NCBI RefSeq assembly: GCF_001270745.1
Contig: NZ_LFXL01000037.1
Coordinates: forward strand, 34,602-98,601
Length of the DNA stretch: 64,000 nucleotides
Direction of reading: 5' to 3'
Origin: Jiangella muralis
GTDB lineage: Bacteria; Actinomycetota; Actinomycetes; Jiangellales; Jiangellaceae
Below are positions 44,750 through 53,912 of this stretch, in pieces. Below the pieces are notes generated by a model. It ran no database searches. It was not told the origin of the DNA and saw only the letters and a program-made list of their open reading frames with translations. Made by a program: the position numbers and the translations under genes. The stretch's first letter is position 1, and each line of letters starts with the position of its first letter.

Positions 44750-44894
44750 ACCCAACACGACTTCGTCCAACCTTCCTTCGTCAGCGTGGGCGTGAGACTA
44801 CCCTTTCCGGCAGCAGCACAGGCAACGACTCCGCGTGGGCACAACGGCAGGATGGTTCGTCGGTCTGCCAGGTAGTCGTCACGGGGAGACTGAA

Positions 44895-45452
44895 ATGCGT
44901 GCGTTCGTGTTGTGTACGGGGCGTTGTGGCTCCGTGACCTTCGTCCGGTCGTGCCGGTACATGGACAACCACACGGCCGGCCACGAGTCGCTGGCCCACG
45001 CCGTGGGCGACGAGCGGTTCGCCTATCCCGAGCACCATGTCGAGGCGGACAACCGGCTGTCCTGGTTCCTCGGCGAGCTGAGGTCGCGGTTCTCCGACGA
45101 CGCCCTCTTCGTTCACCTCCGCCGCGACCCCGGCGAGGTCGCCGAGAGCTTCGTGCGGCGCTGGGACAACGGGCACCGCGCGAACATCGTCAAGGCGTTC
45201 TCCGAGGCGGTGGTCCCGCATCGCACCGAGCTGCCCGTGGAGAACCGGCCGGCCCTGGCCCGCTTCTACGTCGATACCGTCCGGGCCAATATCGAGGCAT
45301 TCCTGACGACGGTCCCGTACACGATGACGATCGACCTCGAGAGCGTCAAGGACCAGCTTCCGGAGTTCTGGTATCGCCTCGATGCCGAGGGCGACCTCGA
45401 CGCCGCGGTGGCCGAGTTCGATCAGCGGCACAACGCCAGCGTCCCGGCCTGA
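44895..45452 (+). CDS. Sulfotransferase-like P-loop protein
   Basis: 185 residues; ATG 44895 follows GGGGAG. The N-terminal LCTGRCGSVTFVRSCRYMDN fits the 5'-phosphosulfate-binding loop (TGRxGSxT) of PAPS-dependent sulfotransferases. FVHLRRDPGEVAESFVRRWD fits the 3'-phosphate-binding RDP block. It is shorter than typical sulfotransferases (250-300 residues), so the substrate-binding part is reduced. A role in sulfating the surface glycan is likely from context. It ends 6 bp before the stop of the convergent acyltransferase. Confidence 0.7.
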   Translation: MRAFVLCTGRCGSVTFVRSCRYMDNHTAGHESLAHAVGDERFAYPEHHVEADNRLSWFLGELRSRFSDDALFVHLRRDPGEVAESFVRRWDNGHRANIVKAFSEAVVPHRTELPVENRPALARFYVDTVRANIEAFLTTVPYTMTIDLESVKDQLPEFWYRLDAEGDLDAAVAEFDQRHNASVPA

Positions 45453-45458
45453 CCCGGC

Positions 45459-47546
45459 TCAGGGCAGATAGGGCCCGATCGCCTCGGCCACTCGCGGTGC
45501 CAGCGTCCGCGCATAGGTCGCCGACAGGTGGTGGGGGTCGCGCCAGACGATCACGTTGCCGATCACGGCGGGGCACGGGTCGCTGGGGCAGATCGCCGCG
45601 TTGAGGTCGACGAGGTCCAGCTCCAGGTGCCGTGCCGCGTCCTCCTGCTCGTCGCCGGAGCGCTCGAGCGCGTCCGGCTGTGGCGCCGCGCAGGCGCTGA
45701 GGTGGTCGGGGTTGGCGGACACGCAGTCGGGCACGTCGCGATCGAGCCACGGGGTGTTCCGGATGACTGCCAGCGGCACGTCGGCGTCGATGACGCTCTG
45801 CCAGCTGGTGGACAGCGCTGCCGCGAAGGCGGCATCGTTCTCGGCATCGCTCAGCTCGGCCCCGTCCTGGAGCACTCGATAGGAGTTGCTGCCCGTCGTG
45901 ACGACGATGTCCGGCCGATCCGGTCCGGTGAGGTGCTCGACCAGCGCCTCGTTCCACTCCGTGCAGGAGGTGTACGGCAGGTCGTCGGCCGTCGCGACGT
46001 CCGCGGTGAAGAACCCGCAGGACGACTTGGTATAGGTCTCGACGCGCCAGCCCTGCTGGTCGCCGGCGGCGTCCAGCGCGGGCTGCCATTGCGCAGCGTG
46101 GGAGTCTCCGACCAGCGCGACCACGCGGTCGGAGTCGACGTCACCGTACGCACAGGACAGCAGGTCGGCGTTCTCCTGATCCTGATGGCAGCCGTCCTCG
46201 TAGACGTCGGCGTTGTCGTCCCGGACCTCCAGCGGCCCGGGAGTCAGCGCCTCGACCTCGTCGGCGGCACGGCCGTCCGGGTCGTTCGCCGGGTCGTCGC
46301 CGAGCACGGCCGCGCCGGGCGCGTCGGCGGCGACGTCGTACTCGGGGACGGCTCGCGCGGTGAGGAACGCGGCGGCCAGCGCCACCGCGGTGGCCACGGC
46401 GCCGACGGCGAAGGCCCGGCCGGGGTGGACCGCGAGGGACCGCGCGTGGTGGATCGGCCGCTCGACCAGCCGGTGGGTGAGCCAGGCCGGGATCACCGAG
46501 CCGGCGACCACGAGCGTTCCGACGGCCGGCGACGGCTCGCCCCAGGCCGCCGCCGCGGCGACCAGCAACGGCCAGTGCCACAGGTAGAGCGAGTACGAGA
46601 GTCCGCCGACGAACCGCATCGGCGCGGCGCCGAGCAGCCGGCCGCCCGTCGTGGCCGTCGAGGCGATGCCCGCAGCGATGACCGCGGCGGCGCCGAGGGT
46701 CGGCAGCAGCGCCGCCGAACCCGGGAACGGTGTGGACGAGTCGAACGTCAGGGCGGCGACGGCGATGGCTGCGAGGCCGGCCCAGCACAGGACCGCGGCG
46801 ATGCGGCGCGGCAGCACGGCCAGCCGAGTCGCCGCCAGCGCCAGCAGCGCGCCGATGGCCAGCTCCCAGATGCGTGTCGTGGAGACGAGGTACGCCACGC
46901 CCGGGCTGGTGCCGGTGAGGTGGATGGACCAGACCAAGGAGGGCACTGCGATCAGAGCCAGCCCGCAGGCCAGGACGCGGCGCACCGACCCCTGCAGGCC
47001 TCGGGACCGGGCCCACCACACCAGCGCGATGATCAGCAGTGGCCAGACGACGTAGAACTGCTCCTCGACCGCCAAGGACCAGAAGTGCTGCACCGGGCTC
47101 GGAGAGGCCTCGGCGGTGAGGTAGTCGACGGACTGCTCGGCCAGTCGCCAGTTGATCAGGTAGGCGGCGCTCGCCACGATGTCGCCGGCCACAGACGACC
47201 AGCGCACCGGCGGAAGGAACAGGATCGTCAGGATCGCGGTCGCCGCGAGCACGACCGCTGTCGCGGGGAGCAGCCGGCGGATCCGGCGGGCGTAGAAGCG
47301 GCCCAGCCGCAGCCGCCCGGTCGATTCGACCTCGCTCAGGATCAGCCCGGTGATGAGGAACCCGGAGATGACGAAGAACACGTCCACGCCGACGAACCCG
47401 CCGCTGACCAGCGGGAGGCCCGCGTGGTAGGCGAGCACGAGCAGCACCGCGACGGCGCGCAGACCCTCGATGTCCGGGCGGAACCCGCCGCGGACGTCGC
47501 CGCTGGCCGAGGACGTTCGGGCCGGGGCCGACACGGCGGTTGCCAT
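45459..47546 (-). CDS. Acyltransferase-3/SGNH fusion, intact triad (copy 2)
   Basis: 695 residues from ATG 47546 (MATAVSAPARTSS), which has AAGGAG upstream; ATG 47594 is an alternative. The acyltransferase-3 membrane domain begins FRPDIEGLRAVAVLLVLAYHAG, then GGFVGVDVFFVISGFLITGLI, with about ten helices. The outer SGNH domain starts VALVGDSHAAQWQPA and ends WRDPHHLSATYARTL with both Asp and His of the catalytic DxxH. It should O-acylate a surface polymer. Paralogue of 35291-37429 (same ICPxDxCPAVIGNV block), but here the catalytic residues are intact. Confidence 0.88.
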   Translation of the reverse strand: MATAVSAPARTSSASGDVRGGFRPDIEGLRAVAVLLVLAYHAGLPLVSGGFVGVDVFFVISGFLITGLILSEVESTGRLRLGRFYARRIRRLLPATAVVLAATAILTILFLPPVRWSSVAGDIVASAAYLINWRLAEQSVDYLTAEASPSPVQHFWSLAVEEQFYVVWPLLIIALVWWARSRGLQGSVRRVLACGLALIAVPSLVWSIHLTGTSPGVAYLVSTTRIWELAIGALLALAATRLAVLPRRIAAVLCWAGLAAIAVAALTFDSSTPFPGSAALLPTLGAAAVIAAGIASTATTGGRLLGAAPMRFVGGLSYSLYLWHWPLLVAAAAAWGEPSPAVGTLVVAGSVIPAWLTHRLVERPIHHARSLAVHPGRAFAVGAVATAVALAAAFLTARAVPEYDVAADAPGAAVLGDDPANDPDGRAADEVEALTPGPLEVRDDNADVYEDGCHQDQENADLLSCAYGDVDSDRVVALVGDSHAAQWQPALDAAGDQQGWRVETYTKSSCGFFTADVATADDLPYTSCTEWNEALVEHLTGPDRPDIVVTTGSNSYRVLQDGAELSDAENDAAFAAALSTSWQSVIDADVPLAVIRNTPWLDRDVPDCVSANPDHLSACAAPQPDALERSGDEQEDAARHLELDLVDLNAAICPSDPCPAVIGNVIVWRDPHHLSATYARTLAPRVAEAIGPYLP

Positions 47547-47741
47547 CTCGTCAGGTCTCCTTGTGGTGCGCGTGTCTGTCGCAGGTGCGGCCATCGATCA
47601 TGCCATCTGGATCGGAGCGGGGCATGGTGCTCGCGGATCCCGGGCGCGGGGCCGTGGACGTCAGCGATCCGCGATAGGGTCCCGATGGTGGCGGGCCCTT
47701 TGGTCAGGGTGGGAGCAAGGACGATTCGGAGGGGCACGTAG

Positions 47742-48461
47742 ATGGCAGAGAGCTGGCTTCGGAACGCGATCGCCGAGGCGGTGGGCACCCTGTCCGTGGT
47801 CTTCGTGACCGTGGCGACGCTGGGTATCGCCGGTCAGGCGACGCCGACGGTGCTGGCTTATGGCTTCGTCGTCATGGGCATGGTGGCGGCGCTCGGCCAC
47901 GTCTCGGGCGGCCACTTCAACCCCGCCATCACGCTGGCCATGCTGCTGGCGAAGAAGATCGACGCGCTGGGAGCGGGCATCTACTGGGCGGCGCAGCTCG
48001 TGGGCGCCGCGCTGGGTGCGCTGCTCGTCGCGGCGGTCTCCGACACCGACACGGTGGCGGTCGCGACACCGGCGGTGAACGAGGAACTCGTCACCATGGG
48101 CGGTGCCATCGCCCTCGAGGCCATCGCGACGATGTTCCTGGTCCTGGTCGTGTTCGGCACCGTTGTCGACGAGCGTTCGCCGCTGTCGATCTACCCGTTC
48201 GCGATCGGCGGCGCGGTCATCGCCGGCAGCGCCGCGCTGCTCGCCGTCACCGGCGGAGCGTTGAACCCCGCCCGCGGTTTCGGCCCGGCCGTGGTCAGCG
48301 GCGAATGGGACGACATCGCCTCGTGGCTGGTCGGCCCGCTGTTGGGGGCCGTGCTGGCCTGGGCGCTGTACCACTTCGTCATCGCCGAGCCGCAGCGCAC
48401 CACCAGGCGCGCCCGTTACCCCGATCCGGTGCCGCCGCCAGGGCCGTCGCTGCTGCCCTGA
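47742..48461 (+). CDS. MIP-family channel (aquaporin/glyceroporin type), copy 2
   Basis: 239 residues; ATG 47742 (MAESWLRNAIAEAVGTLSV) downstream of GGAGGGGCACGTAG. Six membrane helices and two NPA motifs: GHFNPAITLAMLLAKKID and GALNPARGFGPAVVSG, both complete. Same length as the 34491-35210 product and clearly its paralogue. Divergent from the acyltransferase, with about 195 bp between start codons. A solute channel in a glycan island may help with turgor during wall or capsule growth, but this is speculation. Confidence 0.92.
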   Translation: MAESWLRNAIAEAVGTLSVVFVTVATLGIAGQATPTVLAYGFVVMGMVAALGHVSGGHFNPAITLAMLLAKKIDALGAGIYWAAQLVGAALGALLVAAVSDTDTVAVATPAVNEELVTMGGAIALEAIATMFLVLVVFGTVVDERSPLSIYPFAIGGAVIAGSAALLAVTGGALNPARGFGPAVVSGEWDDIASWLVGPLLGAVLAWALYHFVIAEPQRTTRRARYPDPVPPPGPSLLP

Positions 48462-48474
48462 GCCCGTAGCCGGG

Positions 48475-49026
48475 TCAGCGCCGCGGGGCGAGCGAGGCCA
48501 GCAGCAGGCGCTCGGTCCGGCCCAGTCCGTCCGGGCCGACGACGACCGAGGCGGTGCTGCGGTAGGTCGCGAAGACGGTGCCGAGCGTCGTGCGGACGTA
48601 GTCGTCCCAGGACTGGCCCTCGTACGGCCAGCCGGCGGCCGGCAGCAGCAGCTCCGCCGGGTAGCCGTAGGCGCGGGCCGCGGCCAGCTCGGGCACGTCC
48701 ATGACGATCACCGGGCGGAAGCCGGCGCTCAGCACCTGCAGTTCGGCGAGTTCGTCGACGACCTCGCGGACGCGCTCCGGCGGCAGGCCGAGCAGCAGCA
48801 CCACGACCACCGGCAGCCGCTCCGTGCCGACGCCGGCCAGCAGCCGTCCGGCGGTGACGTCGAGCGGCGTGTGCTGTTTGGCGTCGACGGCGAACAGCCG
48901 GTGCACGACGGCGCGGGCGGTGGCGGAGTCGCGCAGGCGGGGGACGACGGTGCGGCGGGCGTAGCGGTAGCCGGGGATGCGGCGCATGTGGCGCATGACG
49001 CGGCGCGGCTTGCGGCGGTCGGCCAT
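48475..49026 (-). CDS. Uncharacterised protein coupled to the two-domain glycosyltransferase
   Basis: 183 residues from ATG 49026, with a strongly basic N-terminus (MADRRKPRRVMRHMRRIPGYRYARR). The central part is Rossmann-like (LPVVVVLLLGLPPERVREVVDELAELQ, FRPVIVMDVPELAAARAYG) and the end is AYRSTASVVVGPDGLG-like. No catalytic motif or membrane helix. It begins 2 bp after the stop of the glycosyltransferase gene, so it is translated from the same message. The alpha/beta pattern could be a truncated nucleotide-binding domain, perhaps helping the transferase find the membrane via the basic patch. Confidence 0.6.
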   Translation of the reverse strand: MADRRKPRRVMRHMRRIPGYRYARRTVVPRLRDSATARAVVHRLFAVDAKQHTPLDVTAGRLLAGVGTERLPVVVVLLLGLPPERVREVVDELAELQVLSAGFRPVIVMDVPELAAARAYGYPAELLLPAAGWPYEGQSWDDYVRTTLGTVFATYRSTASVVVGPDGLGRTERLLLASLAPRR

Positions 49027-49028
49027 GG

Positions 49029-51215
49029 TCAGTCCTGCCCTTCGACGACGAGGCCGGTGAGGATGCGGGCGGCCTCGGCGGCGCCGTTGCCGGCGTCGGC
49101 GTCGGCGACGTGCTTCACCATCGGCTCGCCCCGCTCCAGCAGGTCGGACAGCAGCGGCGTCGCCTGGTCGACGGTGACGACCTCCAGCGTGTGCGCCCAG
49201 CCCTGCGCGGCGGCGTAGCGCGACCGTGCCTCCTGGTCGTCCAGCGCGGTGGACCGGTTCGGCACGAACAGCGTGGGGACGCCGAAGCGCAGCAGCTCGT
49301 GGAAGCTGTTGTAGCCGGTGGCGCTGACGGCGAGGTCGAACGCGCGGTACCGGCGCGACAGCGGGAAGTCGCGCACCACGTGGACGTCGTCGAGGCGGCC
49401 CTGGCCGGACGCGATCTCCGGCTGCGTCACGCACACCTCGACGCCGAGGTCGCGCAGCGCGGCCACGACGGCGCCGAGGTCGCCGCTGGTGTCGTTGATG
49501 TTGCCGGCGCCGAGCGAGACCAGCGCGAGCGGCGCCGACGGGTCCAGCCCGAGGAACGCGCGGGCCTCGGCACGGGTGTCGAGGTCGTCGCGGTCGAGCA
49601 GCGTGACGGGGCCGACGCGGGCCGCCTGGGCCTGCGCCGTGACGCCCTGGTCGGCCGGGCCGGCGAACTCGCCCGGCTCGATGACGAGGTCGAACCAGCT
49701 CGACTTCGCCAGCTGGTCGCGGTTCATGCCGGCCCGCCACATGCCGCGTCGCGACCACACCCAGCGGATGCCCGGGTAGGCGCGGCGAACCAGGCCGAGA
49801 CCCTCGTACGGCCAGGTGCCGTCGAAGACGACGACGGACGGGTGGATGCGCTCGATGGTGGCCGACAGCCGCGCGGCGAAGTACGCGTGCCACCGGGCCG
49901 GCTCGAGGCCGGTCGCGGACGCCGACGGCACGTATTCATACGGGTGCCCGAACCGCCCCACGACCGGCGCGGCCTGCGACAGCGAGAAGAAGTGCGGCTC
50001 CAGCGCAGGGGCGCACCGTTCGGCGTACGCGAGCAGCCGGGTCAGGTGGCCCATGCCGGCGCCGTTGCTGCTGACGAACAGCGCCCGCGGCACGGTGCCC
50101 GCCGCCTCGGTGGCGACCGGCGGCGGTGGGGACGGCGCCGGCGTCGTGCTGGGCGGCCCGATCAGCGCCTCCAGCCGGGCGACGTGTGCCTCGTGGCCGT
50201 ACCGCTCCCGCGCCGTCCGCTGGGCCAGCTCGACCTGCGCGTCGTAGGCGGCGCGGTCGGCGTGCAGGGACTCGACGACGCGGCGGACGTCGTGCGGCTC
50301 GGCGTAGACGGCGGCGGCGCCGAAGACCGGCTCGAAGTGCGGCGGCAGGACGGCCGGGACGCCGGTGGCCAGCGCCTCGAGGATGGTCCGGCCGAACGCC
50401 TCGACCCAGCGCGGGTTGTGGAAGTAGACGAAGAAGTCGAGGGAGGCGAGGAAGTCGCGCGGCGGCATGGCGCCGAACTCGAACACCTCCCAGCTCTCCG
50501 GGAGGTCGCCGAGCAGGTGCTCGACCGGCCCGGCGCCGCCGAGCACGCGCACCGTCCAGGACCCGTCGACGGGGTAGACGGCGCGCAGGGTGGCGGCGTC
50601 GGCCGGCCACTTCTGCGGCGACGACCGGCTGTGCCGCCCGACGACGGGGCGCGCGCCGGCCGCGTGGCCGGACCGCTGGACGGCCCAGGCGTCGACGTCG
50701 ATGATGTTGACCCAGTCGGCCTCGGCCAGCGTGTGCGCCGGGACCCGCCCGGCGATGGCCTGGCGCACCAGCGGGCCGATCGGCGCCCAGAGCGGCTCGC
50801 GGCCGAACCGGTGCTTCGCGATCTCGTGCACGGCCTCGGGCCGGTAGTGCTCGTGGCCGTCGATGTCGTACGGGGCGGCGTTGGCGACGATGACGACGTG
50901 GTCGGCCTCGACCGGCGGCAACTGCTCCGCGGCGTGCTGCAGGACCGCCGGGTGGCGCACCACGACGATCTTCGCCCGCACCGGCGCCCGGCCGACCAGC
51001 AGCCGTGCCCGGCCGGCCTCCACCGCCCGCCGGATCAGCGGGTTCACCGGCGACACCTTGGCCACCAGCGGCCCGTTCAGGCTGATCAGCCCGGTGGAGT
51101 AGCCGGCCCTGGCCTGCGCCGTGATCTCCTCGGCGATGCTGTGCGAGGTGCCGCCGGGGAAGCGGAGGTCAGAGACGTCGAGGACGTCGACAGTGCGGGT
51201 GCCGGGAGCGGGCAT
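49029..51215 (-). CDS. Two-domain glycosyltransferase (GT4-like plus GT28/MurG-like)
   Basis: 728 residues from ATG 51215 (MPAPGTRTVDVLDVSDLRFPGGTSHS). The N-terminal half is GT4-like: VRVLGGAGPVEHLLGDLPESWEV, FFVYFHNPRWVEAFGRTILEALATGVPAVLPPHFE, with the EX7E-like site. After a Pro-rich linker (about 355-370) the second half is a GT-B domain of the MurG/UDP-glycosyltransferase kind: FVSSNGAGMGHLTRLLA, LVSLGAGNINDTSGDLGAVV, VSATGYNSFHELLRFGVPTLFVP. Two catalytic units in one chain suggest two consecutive sugar additions. It forms a transcript with the 183-residue protein downstream. Confidence 0.85.
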   Translation of the reverse strand: MPAPGTRTVDVLDVSDLRFPGGTSHSIAEEITAQARAGYSTGLISLNGPLVAKVSPVNPLIRRAVEAGRARLLVGRAPVRAKIVVVRHPAVLQHAAEQLPPVEADHVVIVANAAPYDIDGHEHYRPEAVHEIAKHRFGREPLWAPIGPLVRQAIAGRVPAHTLAEADWVNIIDVDAWAVQRSGHAAGARPVVGRHSRSSPQKWPADAATLRAVYPVDGSWTVRVLGGAGPVEHLLGDLPESWEVFEFGAMPPRDFLASLDFFVYFHNPRWVEAFGRTILEALATGVPAVLPPHFEPVFGAAAVYAEPHDVRRVVESLHADRAAYDAQVELAQRTARERYGHEAHVARLEALIGPPSTTPAPSPPPPVATEAAGTVPRALFVSSNGAGMGHLTRLLAYAERCAPALEPHFFSLSQAAPVVGRFGHPYEYVPSASATGLEPARWHAYFAARLSATIERIHPSVVVFDGTWPYEGLGLVRRAYPGIRWVWSRRGMWRAGMNRDQLAKSSWFDLVIEPGEFAGPADQGVTAQAQAARVGPVTLLDRDDLDTRAEARAFLGLDPSAPLALVSLGAGNINDTSGDLGAVVAALRDLGVEVCVTQPEIASGQGRLDDVHVVRDFPLSRRYRAFDLAVSATGYNSFHELLRFGVPTLFVPNRSTALDDQEARSRYAAAQGWAHTLEVVTVDQATPLLSDLLERGEPMVKHVADADAGNGAAEAARILTGLVVEGQD

Positions 51216-51357
51216 GGTTCCAGATCGTGCCACACCGGCGGGCCGTCGCCGATTCCGGCCGAAGATCACGGGCAACCGGCCGGACGCGCCGGGCGTCTAC
51301 GGGTCAGACACGGCCGTGTTGTCCCGATTCATCCAGCCCGACTCTTCTGGAGATCCC

Positions 51358-51966
51358 ATGATGGAACCCGAGAACCCGGCCACGGCCGACGAGACGTCCA
51401 GCCGCCGGCGCCTGCTGCGCGGGGCCGGCGTGCTGGCCGGCGGCGCCGTCGCGGCCGTGGCCGGAGTCGCCGCCGCCTCGTCCGCGCAGGCCGCCCCCGG
51501 CGACCCCGTCCGTCTCGGCCGGCTGAACGGCTCCGGCACGGCCGCCACGACGGTCCGCGGCAGCGGCGCGGGTGTTCTGGCGGTGCAGAACCGCGGCGCC
51601 GGCGATGGCGTCGTGGCCACCGCGGACGACTCGATGAAGGCCGCCGTCCGGGCCACGAACCGCAACACCGGCAACTCCATGGGCATCGGCGGCGCCGTCG
51701 TGGCCACCGGCGAGGAGTGCGCCGCGGTCGTCGCCATCGCGCACGCGGGGCACGACTACGCGATCTACGCGTACGGCTACGCCGACCAGACGGAACAGGA
51801 GCGCGGCAACGCCATCCACGCCGTCGGCACGGTGTACCTGACCGGGCCGGTGTACATCGAGGGCGACCTCATCGTGAACGGCACCATCTACTGCGACAAC
51901 GTCAAGCCGCTGAGCGACCGGCAGCGGGCCGAACTGCACGCGCGGACGCGGCCGTCAGCGGACTGA
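51358..51966 (+). CDS. Tat-exported protein of unknown function
   Basis: 202 residues from ATG 51358. A twin-arginine signal peptide (SSRRRLLRGAGVLAGGAVAAVAGVAAASSAQA) precedes a mature domain of short beta repeats (GTAATTVRGSGAGVLAVQN, GDGVVATADDSMKAAVRATN). It ends in the loop GTVYLTGPVYIEGDLIVNGTIYCDN. The repeat pattern resembles small beta-helix or tail-spike-like domains. No catalytic motif visible. Divergent from the glycosyltransferase at 51215 and overlapping the serine hydrolase 3' end by 12 bp. Folded export by the Tat route is predicted. Confidence 0.68.
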   Translation: MMEPENPATADETSSRRRLLRGAGVLAGGAVAAVAGVAAASSAQAAPGDPVRLGRLNGSGTAATTVRGSGAGVLAVQNRGAGDGVVATADDSMKAAVRATNRNTGNSMGIGGAVVATGEECAAVVAIAHAGHDYAIYAYGYADQTEQERGNAIHAVGTVYLTGPVYIEGDLIVNGTIYCDNVKPLSDRQRAELHARTRPSAD

Positions 51967-53106
51967 CGTCATGTCGCCGACGACCGTGCGGAGGGCACCG
52001 ACGAGGCGTTCCGCACGGTCGTCGGCGTGGTTGCGCAGGCGGTTGGTGAGGTAGGCGAACCCGACCCGGGCGACGGGGTCGGCGAAGGCCAGCTGCCCGC
52101 CGGCGCCGTCGTGGCCGAAGGAGGACTCGGCCAGCATCGGCGCGATCGGGGAGCGCAGCATGAACCCGGTGGCCCAGCGGGCGTGCGGCGGCGGGAGGTC
52201 CAGCACCCCCGGCCCCTCGGCCAGCGCCCGGGTCGCGTCGCGGACGGTTTCCGGGCGCAGCAGCGCGGGCTCGCCGTCGGTCTCGGTGACGGTGCGCGAC
52301 CACGTGCGGGCCAGCGCCCGGGCGGTCGCGACGACGCCGACGGCGGGCAGCCCGGCGGCCAGGACGGCCGGATCGTTGAGCCCGGCGCCGTCGCCGACCA
52401 GCTCGGGGTCGAACGCGTGGCCCAGCGTGATCGCGCGGGTGACGGTGCGCTGCCGCCACGGCGTCTCCGGCGCGTCCGGCGGGAACGTCAGCCGCGACCG
52501 GTTCCGGTCCCAGCCGGCCGCCGCGACCCGTCCCGCGTCGGCGGCCGGCACGCCGAACAGCAGGTCCGGGCCGCCGGCCAGCCGGTCGAGATGGACGGCC
52601 AGCGGCTCGCCGGTGGCGCGGCGCAGCACCTCCGCGACCAGCCAGCCGTACGTCATGGCGTGGTAGGCGTGCCCGGCGCCGGGCGGCCACAGCGGCCGCT
52701 GCCGCTCCAGCGCGGCGACGACGGGCGTCCCGGCCAGCGCGTCGGCGAGCGTGAGGTCGGCGTCCAGCGCGGGCAGCCCGGCCGTGTGCGACAGCACCAT
52801 GCGCGTCGTCACCGCCTCCTTGCCGTGCGCGGCGAAGGCCGGCCAGTACGCCGCGACCGGCGCGTCGAGGTCCAGCGCGCCGTCCTGGGCGGCCCGGACG
52901 GCGCACGCGGCCAGCAGGCCCTTCGTGCATGAGAACGTGACGGCGAGAGTGTCCGCCGTCCACCCGGCGCCGCCCCACACGTCGACCACCGGCCGCCCGT
53001 CGACGTAGACGGCGACGGCGGCACCGGCGGCCGGGTCCTCGGCCAGCAGGTCCGCCAGCACCTCGGCCACCGGCGCGTATGCCGGTTCCCACACGCCGTC
53101 GATCAT
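51955..53106 (-). CDS. Serine beta-lactamase-like hydrolase (EstB type)
   Basis: 383 residues. ATG 53106 overlaps the permease TGA (ATGA). Class C beta-lactamase/esterase fold: the SxxK catalytic motif is FSCTKGLLAA (about residue 58), the tyrosine block is AYHAMTYGWLVAEVLRR, and the C-terminal HDGAGGQLAFADP is the KTG-equivalent loop. No signal peptide, so it is cytoplasmic; this points to an esterase or amidase rather than antibiotic resistance. Being the last gene of the sugar ABC operon, it may release acyl groups from the imported substrate. Confidence 0.82.
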   Translation of the reverse strand: MIDGVWEPAYAPVAEVLADLLAEDPAAGAAVAVYVDGRPVVDVWGGAGWTADTLAVTFSCTKGLLAACAVRAAQDGALDLDAPVAAYWPAFAAHGKEAVTTRMVLSHTAGLPALDADLTLADALAGTPVVAALERQRPLWPPGAGHAYHAMTYGWLVAEVLRRATGEPLAVHLDRLAGGPDLLFGVPAADAGRVAAAGWDRNRSRLTFPPDAPETPWRQRTVTRAITLGHAFDPELVGDGAGLNDPAVLAAGLPAVGVVATARALARTWSRTVTETDGEPALLRPETVRDATRALAEGPGVLDLPPPHARWATGFMLRSPIAPMLAESSFGHDGAGGQLAFADPVARVGFAYLTNRLRNHADDRAERLVGALRTVVGDMTSVR

Positions 53107-53912
53107 CGACCCGCTCCCTGGAGGATGGCGGCGACGAAGCCGCGCTGGAACACGAGGAACACCGCGATCGTCGGGACCACGATGAGCAGCGACCCGGCGC
53201 ACAGCAGCACGATGTCGGTGCCGTACTGGCCCTGGTAGGCGCCGAGCGCGCCGGCCATCGTCCGCCGCGTCGGGTCGTCGACCAGCGTGACCGCGAGCAG
53301 GAACTGGTTCCACGTCCACAGGAACAGCAGGATCGCCAGTGCCGACCACGCCGGCGCCGCCAGCGGCAGCATGACGTGCCGGAACGCCTGCCGCGAGCTG
53401 GCGCCGTCCACCTTCGCGGAGTCCAGCAGTTCGGCCGGCAGCCCCAGGAAGTGCGCGCGCATCCAGAAGATGCTGAACGGCATGAACAGCGCGGTCAGCG
53501 GCAGGATGATCGCCCATCGGCTGTTCAGCAGGCCGAGGTCGCCGATCTGCAGGTACAGCGGCGCGATCAGCGCCTCGTACGGCAGCGCCAGCCCGGCCAG
53601 GAACGCCGCGAACACGAGCCGGGAGCCGCGGAACGGCACCAGCGCCAGCCCGTACCCGGCCAGCGTCGCCAGCAGCAGTGCCGCCGGCACGACCACCAGC
53701 ACGATCAGCGAGCTGGACTTGAGCAGCTCGCCCATCAGCGCGGCGTTCCACGCGTCGGCGAAGTTGCCCCACTGCGGGTCGGCCGGCAGGCTCAGCCCGG
53801 CCGGGCGCGAGCCGCGTGGCTGCAACGCCGTCAGGGCCATGCTGACCAGCGGCAGGACGGTGCCGACGGCGGCCAGCGCGAGCAGCAGGCCGGCCGGGCT
53901 GCGTCGCCTCAC
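53103..53912 (-). CDS. Carbohydrate ABC transporter permease (MalG type)
   Basis: 269 residues; GTG 53912 overlaps the upstream permease stop by 4 bp (GTGA). Six membrane helices. The cytoplasmic EAA loop, which contacts the ATPase, is SAKVDGASSRQAFRHVMLPLAAP. It is the second permease of the importer encoded with 53909-54847 and 54844-56211. No ATP-binding subunit is encoded in the window; a shared MsiK-like ATPase elsewhere is likely. Confidence 0.92.
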   Translation of the reverse strand: MRRRSPAGLLLALAAVGTVLPLVSMALTALQPRGSRPAGLSLPADPQWGNFADAWNAALMGELLKSSSLIVLVVVPAALLLATLAGYGLALVPFRGSRLVFAAFLAGLALPYEALIAPLYLQIGDLGLLNSRWAIILPLTALFMPFSIFWMRAHFLGLPAELLDSAKVDGASSRQAFRHVMLPLAAPAWSALAILLFLWTWNQFLLAVTLVDDPTRRTMAGALGAYQGQYGTDIVLLCAGSLLIVVPTIAVFLVFQRGFVAAILQGAGR

